This document shows, one piece after another, positions 54,267 to 64,000 of a stretch of DNA of 64,000 nt. How positions within the stretch are numbered: the stretch's first letter is position 1; each line of letters begins with the position of its first letter. The DNA comes from Reyranella sp. Lineage in GTDB: Bacteria > Pseudomonadota > Alphaproteobacteria > Reyranellales > Reyranellaceae. The position numbers and the translations under genes are program-made. Below the pieces are notes generated by a model. It did no database searches. It was not told the DNA's origin and worked only from the letters and a program-made list of their open reading frames with translations. Where the stretch lies: the NCBI GenBank assembly GCA_019750135.1, contig JAIEOV010000016.1:310001-374000 (forward strand). The letters are read 5' to 3'.

Positions 54267-55384
54267 TCCCGACCACGGCCTCGGATGCGGACGACGAAGT
54301 ACCGTCGGTCGGCGTCAAGCCGCTGCGGCGCTTCTGGCGGACGGCGCTCGGCTTCTGGCGAGATGGCGGCGCGTGGATTCCCTGGGCGCTGATCGGGCTC
54401 CTGATCGTCTGCGTGGTTGCGCAGCTCGTCGTGCAGTATCGGCTGAACCTGTGGAACCGGGACTTCTTCAACGCCCTCGAACGCCGTGACGGCGAGGACA
54501 TCCTGCGGCAGACATATCTGCTGCCCGCCCTGGCGGTGACCAGCATCATCCTGGCGGCCACGGCGGTCTGGGGCCGCATGTCCTTTCAGCGCCGCTGGCG
54601 CGAATGGTTGACGTCGAACCTTCTCGAGCTCTGGCTGCGCCACGACAATTACCGGCGACTCGACGCCGGGCCGGGTGAACCGCAATTGGCCGAGTACCGC
54701 ATCGCCGAGGACGCGCGCATCGCCACCGACGCGCCGATCGACCTGGTCGTGGGATTGCTCGCCTCGGTTCTCACCGCGGCGACTTTCGTCCTGGTCCTTT
54801 GGGCGGTCGGTGGGTCCCTCACCTTCGAGGCATTCGGCCTGGCACTGCAACTACCCGGCTACCTGGTCTTCGCCAGCATCGGCTACGCCATGATCACGAC
54901 CGGCGCGATGATGCTGGTCGGTCGCAAGATGGCGCACGTCATCGAGCGCAAGAATCAAGCGGAGTCCGAGCTGAAGTTCGCGGTGGCGCGATTGCGCGCC
55001 AGCGCGACACACGTTGCGGCCGATACCGGCCAGAGCGCGCCCATCGGTTTCGCCCTGGCCGAGGTCATGCGCCATTGGCGCCGCCTGCGCGGCCAGCACG
55101 TGCGAACGACCCTGGTCTCTCATGGCAACTCGTTGCTCGCGCCTCTGGTCGGGCTGATCCTGTGCGTCCCCCAATACCTCAGCGAGACGATGTCGCTGGG
55201 CGAGGTGACGCAGGCCGCGGCGGCATTCGCCGCGGTTCAAGGCGCCTTCAATTGGCTGGTCGACAACTATCCGCGCCTGGCGGAGTGGGCGTCCTCCGCC
55301 AGCCGCGTCGGTATCCTGTTGCTGGGCATCGACGTCGTGGAGCAGTCTCAGCCCCATTCCGACGTTCGCCGGCCAAAGGCCTGA
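54263..55384 (+). CDS. SbmA/BacA-like transporter membrane protein
   Basis: 373 residues from a TTG that overlaps the glk stop. Segments such as RFWRTALGFWRDGGAWIPWALIGLLIVCVVAQLVVQYRLNLWNRDFFNALERRD, WRMS-type FQRRWREWLTSNLLELWL and YRIAEDARIATDAP match the ABC_membrane_2/SbmA-BacA/YddA group. It has about six membrane segments. No ATPase domain follows, as in SbmA and BacA, which import peptides using the proton gradient. The substrate here is unknown. Part of the adh-glk operon, followed 7 bases later by the P-type ATPase. Confidence 0.82.
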   Translation: MIPTTASDADDEVPSVGVKPLRRFWRTALGFWRDGGAWIPWALIGLLIVCVVAQLVVQYRLNLWNRDFFNALERRDGEDILRQTYLLPALAVTSIILAATAVWGRMSFQRRWREWLTSNLLELWLRHDNYRRLDAGPGEPQLAEYRIAEDARIATDAPIDLVVGLLASVLTAATFVLVLWAVGGSLTFEAFGLALQLPGYLVFASIGYAMITTGAMMLVGRKMAHVIERKNQAESELKFAVARLRASATHVAADTGQSAPIGFALAEVMRHWRRLRGQHVRTTLVSHGNSLLAPLVGLILCVPQYLSETMSLGEVTQAAAAFAAVQGAFNWLVDNYPRLAEWASSASRVGILLLGIDVVEQSQPHSDVRRPKA

Positions 55385-55391
55385 GTGACCC

Positions 55392-57899
55392 ATGCATCGA
55401 TCAGGTCTCAGCGAAAGCGAAGCCAAGGCACGCCTTCAAGCTGAGGGCTTCAACGACCTGCCCTCGACGGAGCGCCGCACGCTGCTGCACATCGTGGGCG
55501 ACGTCCTGCGTGAGCCGATGTTCGCTCTGCTGCTGGGCGCCGGCGCGGTCTACCTGGTGCTGGGCGATCTCGGCGAAGCGTGCATACTGCTGGCCTTCGC
55601 CACGTTCTCGGTGCTGATCGCAGTCGTCCAGCAGACCCGCAGCGAACGCGTGCTCGACGCCCTCCGTGACATTGCGAGCCCCCGCGCCCTGGTCATTCGC
55701 GACGGCCAGCGCCGACGCATCCCCGGCCGAGAAGTCGCACGCGGCGACACCATCGTCCTCCTCGAAGGCGATCGCGTGCCGGCCGATGGCGTGCTCGTGG
55801 CGGTGACCGATCTTCAGGTCGACGAATCCCTGCTGACCGGAGAATCGATAGCCGTCCGCAAGACCCACGCCGCGCAGGACACCGCGATGGCTCGGCCGGG
55901 CGGCGAGAGCACGCCGTTCATCTATTCGGGAACGCTCATCGTGCATGGCGAAGGCATGGCGGTCATACAGGCGACCGGTCCGCGATCCGAGCTCGGAAGG
56001 ATCGGGCAGTCGCTGCGCCAGATCGCCAGCGAACCACCGCGGCTGCAGGTCGAAACCCGCCATCTCGTCGGCGTCTTCGCCGCGCTCGGAATCGGGGCGA
56101 GCCTGCTGGTCATCGTCGTGCACGGCCTGATGCACGGCGACTGGCTGCAGGCCGTGCTCGGCGGGATCGCGCTCGGCATGTCGATGCTGCCCGAGGAGTT
56201 TCCGCTGGTCCTGACCGCGTTCATGGTCATGGGCGCCTGGCGGCTGTCGCGCGCCCGTGTGCTGACGCGGCGGGCGGCGGCCATCGAAATGCTCGGCTCC
56301 GCCACCGTCCTCTGCACGGACAAGACCGGCACCCTGACAGAGAACCGGATGACCGTGGCCGAGTTGCGGACGCCGGACCTCCAGTGGCGTCGCGACGCAG
56401 GGGTGCCGTTGCCTGCGACGCTTGCCGGCGTGATCGAGGCGGCGATGCTGGCGAGCGCGCCTCATCCATCCGACCCGATGGAGAAGGCGATCGTCGCGCT
56501 TGCCGGCAGGGACGGCGGCGCGGCCACCGACCGGAGACTCGTCCGCCACTACGGCCTCAGCCCCAAACTGCTCGCCATGAGCAATGTCTGGGAGATCGAC
56601 ACGAAAGAGGGCTGCAGCATCCTGGCCAAGGGCGCTCCCGAAGCCATCGCAACGCTCTGCCGGTTCGGCGACAGCGACATGACCTGGCTTCACCGGACGG
56701 TCGACGACATGGCAGGCCGCGGCGAGCGCGTCCTCGGCGTGGCCCGGGCGCACGGTGCCATTGCCGACCTTCCCGAGTCCCAGGCGGGATTCACATTCGA
56801 GTTCGTGGGCCTCGTCGGTTTCGCCGACCCGTTGCGCGCCAACGTGCCTCATGCCGTCGGCGAATGCCGTTCGGCGGGCGTGCGCATCATCATGATCACG
56901 GGCGACTATCCGGCGACAGCCCGCGCCATCGCCCGCCAGGCCGGGCTCGACGGCGACGCGGTCATCGAAGGGGCCGAGCTGGCGAAGCTCGAGCAGCCTG
57001 CGCTCAAGAAGCGGCTGCGATCGGCCACCATCTTCGCGCGCATCATGCCCGAGCAGAAGCTACGCATCGTCGAGGCGTTGAAGGCCAATGGCGAGGTCGT
57101 CGCCATGACGGGCGATGGCGTCAACGACGCGCCCGCCCTGAAGGCGGCGCATATCGGCATCGCCATGGGCGGCCGCGGCACCGACGTCGCCCGCGAGGCA
57201 TCGTCCCTCGTCCTGCTGGACGACGACTTCGGCTCCATCGTCCGGACCATCCGGCTGGGCCGGCGCATCTACGACAACCTTCGCAAGGCGAGCAGCTACA
57301 TCGTGGCAGTCCACGTGCCGATTGCCGGCCTGGCGCTGCTGCCTCTGTTCTTCGGCCTGCCGTTTCTGCTGACCCCCGTGCACATCGCCTTCCTCGAGAT
57401 GGTGATCGACCCCGCCTGCTCCATCGTCTTCGAGGCCGAGCGCGACGAACGGGACCTGATGCGCCGCCCGCCGAGACCTGCCTCGAGCCGGCTGATCTCG
57501 TCGGCAATGGGAGCTTGGAGCCTGCTGCAGGGCGCGTTGGCGCTGATTGCGCTGGTCGTCGTATTCCTGGCCGCAGGCCGCGACATGCCGGAGGACGAGT
57601 TGCGGGCATTGATGTTCACGTCTCTCGTGCTGATCAACGCCAGCCTCATCCTGGTCAATCGCTCTTTTTCCTCGTCTCTTGTCGGCGCCATCCGGCGTCC
57701 CAACCTTTTCCTGTGGCTCCTGTTGACGCCCGTCGCCGTGCTGCTGGCCGTCGCGTTGATGTGGCCGCCGGCGATGGCGCTTTTCCGCTTCGGCCCCTTC
57801 CATATCGACGATCTTGCCGTCTCGATCGGGTCGGCTCTTGGCGTGCTGCTGGTCGCAGAGGCGATCAAGCCGTTGTGGCGGATCAACTTTCGCTCGTAG
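55392..57899 (+). CDS. cation-transporting P-type ATPase (P2-like)
   Basis: 835 residues. N-terminal cation-ATPase domain LSESEAKARLQAEGFNDLP. The actuator loop is LLTGES, the phosphorylation site is D310 in CTDKTGTLTENRM, and the hinge is MTGDGVNDAPALKAAHIGIAMGGRGTDVAREASSLVLLDDDF. Membrane helix 4 has LPEEFPLVLTAFMVMG, and helix 6 has FLEMVIDPACSIVFEAERDERD. These differ from the PEGLP and NLVTDGLPA patterns of calcium pumps and mark a separate subgroup of unknown ion specificity. Last gene of the adh-glk block. Confidence 0.93.
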   Translation: MHRSGLSESEAKARLQAEGFNDLPSTERRTLLHIVGDVLREPMFALLLGAGAVYLVLGDLGEACILLAFATFSVLIAVVQQTRSERVLDALRDIASPRALVIRDGQRRRIPGREVARGDTIVLLEGDRVPADGVLVAVTDLQVDESLLTGESIAVRKTHAAQDTAMARPGGESTPFIYSGTLIVHGEGMAVIQATGPRSELGRIGQSLRQIASEPPRLQVETRHLVGVFAALGIGASLLVIVVHGLMHGDWLQAVLGGIALGMSMLPEEFPLVLTAFMVMGAWRLSRARVLTRRAAAIEMLGSATVLCTDKTGTLTENRMTVAELRTPDLQWRRDAGVPLPATLAGVIEAAMLASAPHPSDPMEKAIVALAGRDGGAATDRRLVRHYGLSPKLLAMSNVWEIDTKEGCSILAKGAPEAIATLCRFGDSDMTWLHRTVDDMAGRGERVLGVARAHGAIADLPESQAGFTFEFVGLVGFADPLRANVPHAVGECRSAGVRIIMITGDYPATARAIARQAGLDGDAVIEGAELAKLEQPALKKRLRSATIFARIMPEQKLRIVEALKANGEVVAMTGDGVNDAPALKAAHIGIAMGGRGTDVAREASSLVLLDDDFGSIVRTIRLGRRIYDNLRKASSYIVAVHVPIAGLALLPLFFGLPFLLTPVHIAFLEMVIDPACSIVFEAERDERDLMRRPPRPASSRLISSAMGAWSLLQGALALIALVVVFLAAGRDMPEDELRALMFTSLVLINASLILVNRSFSSSLVGAIRRPNLFLWLLLTPVAVLLAVALMWPPAMALFRFGPFHIDDLAVSIGSALGVLLVAEAIKPLWRINFRS

Positions 57900-57913
57900 C
57901 GACGGCGGCCGGG

Positions 57914-57927
57914 TTGACCTAGGTCAA
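57914..57927. promoter_or_regulatory. FNR/FixK-like box (TTGACCTAGGTCAA)
   Basis: Perfect 14-base palindrome and exact TTGA-N6-TCAA, centred about 65 bases before the DUF883-like gene. It probably drives that gene, the holin-like gene, CBS-BON and PEP synthase. Confidence 0.88.
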
Positions 57928-57985
57928 GCCGGCCGTCGCCCGGCCCTGTCACGATGCACGGGCCATTGCCAAGGAGGCGGCAGCC

Positions 57986-58315
57986 ATGGGCATACGCACG
58001 AAGGATACGTTCGGCTACCTGGGGACGGAGCCGACGGCTCTCAAGGATCAGCTCGACGAGCTGGCCATCGCCTTGCAGGATCTTGCGAAATCGGAAGGGG
58101 GCGAGGCGCTCAAGGCGGCTGGCGAAGCGGCCCGGCGTATCGCCGACCAGGCCAATGCGCTCGCCAAGGAACTCGGCGACAAGGCCGACGCCGTCGGTGC
58201 CGTCGCCGCAAAGGGTCGCAGCCAGGCCGAAGAGGCGATCCGCAGGCAACCGCTGACGGCCGTTTCGCTGGCGGTGGCGGCGGGTTTCCTGCTGGCCCTG
58301 CTGGTGCGGCGATGA
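57986..58315 (+). CDS. ElaB/YqjD/DUF883-like protein
   Basis: 109 residues. A long amphipathic helical region (ALKDQLDELAIALQDLAKSEGGEALKAAGEAARRIADQANALAKELGDKADAVGAV) is followed by RRQPLTAVSLAVAAGFLLALLVRR, a C-terminal membrane anchor. This is the layout of ElaB/YqjD proteins, which tether ribosomes or other partners to the inner membrane in stationary phase. It overlaps the next gene by ATGA. Confidence 0.82.
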   Translation: MGIRTKDTFGYLGTEPTALKDQLDELAIALQDLAKSEGGEALKAAGEAARRIADQANALAKELGDKADAVGAVAAKGRSQAEEAIRRQPLTAVSLAVAAGFLLALLVRR

Positions 58316-58602
58316 GCACGCCCGGCGCGGAAGGACCGTCGCTGCTGGCGATCCTGGCGCGGTCGGTCGCCGCCGTCGGCGCCCTCTCGGCCGGCACGGC
58401 CGCCCGGCGTGCTGCCTCCACGGCCGGCGGCTATCTCGTGGTGGCGATGCTGTTCGCCGTCAGCTTGTGTTTCCTCACGCTTGCCGGTTACCGCGCGATG
58501 TCGGCGGCGATCGGAAGCATCCACGCCTCGCTGATCGTCGGCTGTGTCTATCTGTTCCTGGGCTTGGTCGCCGCCCTCGTTGTGCAGATGCAGCGCCGGT
58601 GA
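58312..58602 (+). CDS. small two-helix membrane protein (holin/DUF-like)
   Basis: 96 residues from the ATG at 58312. It has two hydrophobic segments (GGYLVVAMLFAVSLCFLTLAGYRAM and ASLIVGCVYLFLGLVAALVVQM) separated by a short loop. It resembles the YqjE/phage holin III-like proteins that often follow YqjD/ElaB-type genes. The function is unknown; coupling to the preceding gene by ATGA overlap suggests the two act together at the membrane. Confidence 0.78.
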   Translation: MSTPGAEGPSLLAILARSVAAVGALSAGTAARRAASTAGGYLVVAMLFAVSLCFLTLAGYRAMSAAIGSIHASLIVGCVYLFLGLVAALVVQMQRR

Positions 58603-58693
58603 GCCTACGTAGAATCCCTTAGCGCAAGACCTGAATGGCGAAACGCCGGACCGGCGGCTACTCGCTTTCGTCGAGACAATCAGGGAGGCCAAG

Positions 58694-59389
58694 ATGCGGG
58701 CGAAGGACATCATGAGTCGGGAGATCGTTTGCGTTGGTGTCGAGGAATCGGTGTTCGATGCAGCAGAACTCCTGCTGAGTTCACGCGTCAGCGCTGCGCC
58801 GGTAACGAACGACAAGGGCGCGATCGTCGGCATCGTGAGCGAGGCCGATCTCATTCGCCGCGCCGAGATCGGCACAGCAGGCAAGAAGACCTGGCTGGGG
58901 CGCCTGCTGGACAGCGAGGCCTCGGCCGCCAGGGACTTCGTGGCGGCGCAAACGCGACGCGTCGTCGATGTCATGACCAAGGACGTGGTGACCGCCGACG
59001 AAGACGCCACGCTCAGCGAACTGGTCGAATTGATGGAACGGCACGACATCAAGCGCGTCCCGATCGTGCGCGCCGGCAGCGTGGTCGGAATCGTCAGCCG
59101 CGCCGACTTGTTGCGCGCGTTGCTGTCGCGCGAGCCTGGCGGGCCTGCATTGCAGCCGACCGACAGGGCGTTGCGCGAAAACGTCGTCGACGCCTTGGAG
59201 AATCGCGCCTGGACATCGAGATGGCCGATCAACGTCTACGCCAACGACGGTGTCGTCCATCTGTGGGGCTTCGTCGAAGGCAAGGAAGTGCGCGACGCCT
59301 ATCGAGTGGCCGCCGAGAACGTCCCGGGCGTCAGGCGGGTCAAGAACCACCTGCGCACGGTCCCGTCCTCGGTCGGCATGGGCGTGTGA
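58694..59389 (+). CDS. CBS-CBS-BON protein
   Basis: 231 residues. CBS 1 is residues 1-60 (AKDIMSREIVCVGVEESVFDAAELLLSSRVSAAPVTNDKGAIVGIVSEADLI). CBS 2 is about 88-145 (VVDVMTKDVVTADEDATLSELVELMERHDIKRVPIVRAGSVVGIVSRADLL). The C-terminal BON domain is about 160-222 (WPINVYANDGVVHLWGFVEGKEVRDAYRVAAENVPGVRRVKNHL). The CBS pair likely binds adenine nucleotides and the BON part may touch membranes. AGGGAGG precedes the ATG. Its stop overlaps a possible GTG start of PEP synthase. Confidence 0.92.
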   Translation: MRAKDIMSREIVCVGVEESVFDAAELLLSSRVSAAPVTNDKGAIVGIVSEADLIRRAEIGTAGKKTWLGRLLDSEASAARDFVAAQTRRVVDVMTKDVVTADEDATLSELVELMERHDIKRVPIVRAGSVVGIVSRADLLRALLSREPGGPALQPTDRALRENVVDALENRAWTSRWPINVYANDGVVHLWGFVEGKEVRDAYRVAAENVPGVRRVKNHLRTVPSSVGMGV

Positions 59390-59394
59390 CGCCG

Positions 59395-61817
<2,423 letters not shown>

Positions 61818-61821
<4 letters not shown>

Positions 61822-61831
61822 TCTCGGTCAA
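61818..61831. promoter_or_regulatory. FNR/FixK-like box (TTGATCTCGGTCAA)
   Basis: Exact TTGA-N6-TCAA, centred about 71 bases before the Hsp20 start. The ppsA stop codon lies inside the TTGA half-site. Confidence 0.8.
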
Positions 61832-61895
61832 ACGCGGGATCGACGGAATGCCTTAGGAGTTTGCCGGATCACGTTGATCCACTACGGAGGGTGCG

Positions 61896-62372
61896 ATGAC
61901 CGACGCAAAGTCTCTGACCAATCCGCGTACGCCTGCTGCCTTCGGCGACTTCGACCAGATCGTCAATCGAATGATGAGGGGCTGGCCCTTCAACTGGCCC
62001 GAGCTCATGCCCAGCAGCGAGCCTCGTGCGCTGCGCGCTTTCGAGCACATGCCCAAGGTCGAGGTGAAGGAAAACGGAAAGTCCTACACCGTCTCCGTCG
62101 AGCTGCCCGGCCTCGATGAGAAGGACGTGAAGGTCCAGGTCGAGGACGACGTCCTCACGATCTCGGGTGAAAAGAAGGTCGAGCAGGCCGACGAGAAGAC
62201 GCACTATTCGGAGCGCAGCTACGGCAGCTTCACCCGGGCCTTCACCTTGCCGGCCGACGCCGATCACAACGGCATCACGGCGACCTTCGCCAAGGGCGTC
62301 CTGGCCTTGCAGATCGCCAAGGCCGCGGCGCCGCGGGCCGAAGTCAAGCAGGTCGACGTCAAGCCGGCCTGA
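61896..62372 (+). CDS. Hsp20/alpha-crystallin small heat-shock protein
   Basis: 158 residues. The N-terminal arm (about 1-50) is rich in Pro, Trp and Phe (RMMRGWPFNWPELMP). The alpha-crystallin domain spans about 52-148: PKVEVKENGKSYTVSVELPGLDEKDVKVQVEDDVLTISGEKK, YGSFTRAFTLPADADHNGITATFAKGVLALQI. The C-terminal tail ends KQVDVKPA, with no clear I-x-I anchor. It is a holdase chaperone that keeps unfolded proteins soluble. The FNR-like box in front places it in the low-oxygen regulon. Confidence 0.94.
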   Translation: MTDAKSLTNPRTPAAFGDFDQIVNRMMRGWPFNWPELMPSSEPRALRAFEHMPKVEVKENGKSYTVSVELPGLDEKDVKVQVEDDVLTISGEKKVEQADEKTHYSERSYGSFTRAFTLPADADHNGITATFAKGVLALQIAKAAAPRAEVKQVDVKPA

Positions 62373-62458
62373 AGAACGTCTCCGTTGCCGGCACGGTCGC
62401 CTCGGTTGCGCCCGTGCCGGCTCCGGTGGTCCACTGCATCGGCAGGAGGTCCAAGCCC

Positions 62459-63442
62459 GTGCAGGCGATGGTTCTGATGGCCCGCGGCAACCCGCTCGTC
62501 CTCGAGAAGCGGCCGGATCCCAGTCCGGGCGCGGGCGAAATTCGTCTGCGGGTCGAGGCGTGCGGCGTCTGTCGCACCGACCTGCACATCCTCGACGGCG
62601 AATTGCCCGACATCCGGCTGCCGGTCGTGCCGGGGCACGAGATCGTGGGAATCGTCGACGCGGTGGGTCCCGGCGTCACGTCGCACCGTCTCGGGCAACG
62701 CGTCGGCGTGCCGTGGCTCGGCCATACCTGCGGCACCTGTCCCTACTGCTCGACGCATCGCGAGAATCTCTGCGATCGTCCGGTCTTCACCGGGCACGGC
62801 CGTGACGGCGGCTTCGCCACCCACACCGTGGCGGACGCGGCCTATGCCTTTCCTCTGGATGGCTTCGACGATCCGGTCGCAGCGGCGCCCCTCCTGTGCG
62901 CCGGACTGATCGGCTGGCGGTCGCTCAGGCTGGCCGGCGACGGGCGCCGCATCGGCCTCTATGGGTTCGGCGCCGCCGCCCATATCATCGCGCAGGTCTG
63001 CCGTTGGCAGGGCCGGGATGTCTATGCCTTCACCCGGCCGGGCGATGCAGACGCCCAGGCACATGCCTTGTCGCTGGGCGCCAGATGGGCCGGCGCCTCG
63101 TCCGACCTGCCGCCGGAGCCACTCGACGCGGCGATCCTGTTTGCACCTGTCGGTGCGTTGGTGCCGGCGGCGCTGCGGGCGGTGCGCAAAGGCGGCCGCG
63201 TGGTCTGCGGCGGCATCCACATGAGCGACATCCCGGCCTTTCCGTATCGTTTGCTGTGGGAGGAGCGACAGGTCCTCTCGGTCGCCAACCTGACGAGGCA
63301 GGATGCCGTGGAGTTCCTGTCCGTGGCGCCCGCAGCGGGCGTGGTCACCACGACCAAGGTCTATCCGCTTGCCGCCGCCAACCAGGCGCTGTCCGACCTG
63401 CGGGCCGGTCGCTTCCAGGGCGCCGCCGTCCTGGTGCCTTGA
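62459..63442 (+). CDS. zinc-dependent alcohol dehydrogenase
   Basis: 327 residues from a GTG at 62459, with AGGAGG 9 bases upstream; a GTG at 62414 would add 15 residues. Catalytic zinc site: C38 (ACGVCRTDLH) and H60-E61 (PGHEIVG). Structural zinc cluster: C91, C94, C97 and C105 (C-x2-C-x2-C-x7-C). The Rossmann part is RRIGLYGFGAAAHIIAQVCRWQGRDVYAFTR, a shortened GxGxxA-type motif. It belongs to the AdhP-like group of fermentative alcohol dehydrogenases. It lies downstream of hsp20 on the same strand with no separate box. Confidence 0.92.
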   Translation: MQAMVLMARGNPLVLEKRPDPSPGAGEIRLRVEACGVCRTDLHILDGELPDIRLPVVPGHEIVGIVDAVGPGVTSHRLGQRVGVPWLGHTCGTCPYCSTHRENLCDRPVFTGHGRDGGFATHTVADAAYAFPLDGFDDPVAAAPLLCAGLIGWRSLRLAGDGRRIGLYGFGAAAHIIAQVCRWQGRDVYAFTRPGDADAQAHALSLGARWAGASSDLPPEPLDAAILFAPVGALVPAALRAVRKGGRVVCGGIHMSDIPAFPYRLLWEERQVLSVANLTRQDAVEFLSVAPAAGVVTTTKVYPLAAANQALSDLRAGRFQGAAVLVP

Positions 63443-63449
63443 GGCGCGT

Positions 63450-63463
63450 TTGCGCCAGGTCAA
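63450..63463. promoter_or_regulatory. FNR/FixK-like box (TTGCGCCAGGTCAA)
   Basis: TTGA-N6-TCAA with one mismatch (TTGC), 8 bases after the alcohol dehydrogenase stop. It is centred about 54 bases before the ATG at 63511, or 63 bases before the alternative ATG at 63520. Confidence 0.55.
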
Positions 63464-63510
63464 GGCGCTGGCGATTCGCTCGGGCAACGTGCGGTCATCA
63501 AGGGCGGGCA

Positions 63511-64000
63511 ATGGCAGCCATGACCTATGCGACCGTGATGGTGAATCTGATCCTCGGACGATCGAACGCGCATGCATTGGCGGCGGCCGTCGCCGTTGCC
63601 GAGCAGTGCGGGGCGGGCATCATCGGCGTTGCAGCCTGCCGGCCGATCGAAATCGCCTGCCCGGACTATGCCGTGCCGGCGGCCTTGTACGAGCAGGATC
63701 GCAAACAGGCGGCCCAGCAAATGACAGCGGCCGAGATCGAGTTCCACGAGGCCGTGGACAGGCTGAACCGCGCGACCGAATGGCATGCCCGAACGACGGC
63801 CCTGCCGCTGGCCGATCACCTGCTGCGGCAAGCGCGGGGCGCCGACCTGATCGTGACCGCAGCACCGCCCCCGAACGTCCCGCTCGACGTCACACGGCAG
63901 GTCGACATCCGCGACCTGGTGATGGGCGCCGGCCGACCGGTATTGTTCGTTCCGAACCGTCCGCCCCCGAAACGCTTCGACCGCATCCTGGTCGCCTGGA
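63511..64000 (+). CDS. universal stress protein, cut by the window end
   Basis: Open frame running off the right edge, at least 163 codons. The start MAAMTYATVMVNLILGRSNA, then HALAAAVAVAEQCGAGIIGVAACRP, is a Usp domain beginning; ADLIVTAAPPP and GRPVLFVPNRPPPKRFDRILVAW mark the end of domain 1 and the start of a second. It is therefore likely another tandem Usp of about 280 residues. ATG at 63511 or 63520. It shows that the stress island continues beyond this window. Confidence 0.85.
   Translation, partial: MAAMTYATVMVNLILGRSNAHALAAAVAVAEQCGAGIIGVAACRPIEIACPDYAVPAALYEQDRKQAAQQMTAAEIEFHEAVDRLNRATEWHARTTALPLADHLLRQARGADLIVTAAPPPNVPLDVTRQVDIRDLVMGAGRPVLFVPNRPPPKRFDRILVAW

Noticed and set aside
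58603..58693. Possible separate FNR-like box before the CBS-BON gene
   Set aside because: No TTGA-N6-TCAA with fewer than two mismatches; the gene is more simply served by the box at 57914.

Overview
This 64 kb window comes from a high-GC alphaproteobacterial chromosome. The evidence is a permuted two-piece tmRNA gene, an alpha-type SspB adaptor, an hflK-hflC-degP block, small alphaproteobacterial DUF proteins (DUF6481, DUF4169) and GC-rich intergenic palindromes of a kind common in this class. A Rhodospirillales or Reyranella-like genome would fit, but I cannot fix the genus from sequence alone.

Left half (1 to about 35 kb): ordinary housekeeping genes. In order: a lipoprotein, a LysE-type exporter, ilvH-ilvI and miaA, serB with an oxidoreductase, an N-acetylglucosamine kinase and nagA, degP-hflC-hflK, the Mrp/ApbC Fe-S carrier, a GNAT protein with thyX, the split ssrA gene followed by sspB, class I fumarase, typA, a nitroreductase with a large AsmA protein, a HxlR regulator, nhaA, a BI-1 protein, a YbbAP-type ABC exporter divergent from a TesA-like esterase, thpR and a TPR protein. 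Six long nested inverted repeats of several families sit in the intergenic gaps, mostly right at stop codons.

Right half (about 35 kb to the end, running off the window): a dense accessory island of stress, fermentation and repair genes. It holds three universal stress proteins, CBS and CBS-BON proteins, a small cytochrome c, DUF2252, a frameshifted symporter, DUF2254, HdeD, a MORN-like protein, a beta-CASP RNase, an archaeal-type S-adenosylmethionine synthetase coupled to protein-isoaspartate methyltransferase, an L,D-transpeptidase, a divergent GroEL, two transporters with ABC-type membrane domains but no ATPase domain, PfkB, two zinc alcohol dehydrogenases, glucokinase, a P-type ATPase, a DUF883-like protein, a holin-like protein, PEP synthase and Hsp20.

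Fourteen copies of TTGA-N6-TCAA (the FNR/FixK consensus, ten exact and four with one mismatch) lie in front of nearly every transcription unit of the island. Most are centred 54-71 nt from the start codon. In three places the upstream gene's TGA stop codon lies inside the TTGA half-site. I read this as one oxygen-responsive regulon laid out contiguously. No CRP/FNR-family regulator is encoded in the window. None of the palindromic repeats occurs inside the island.

I see no rRNA, tRNA, CRISPR, transposase or phage structural genes. Apart from the ssrA region (15506-16008), no gene-free stretch exceeds 300 bases.
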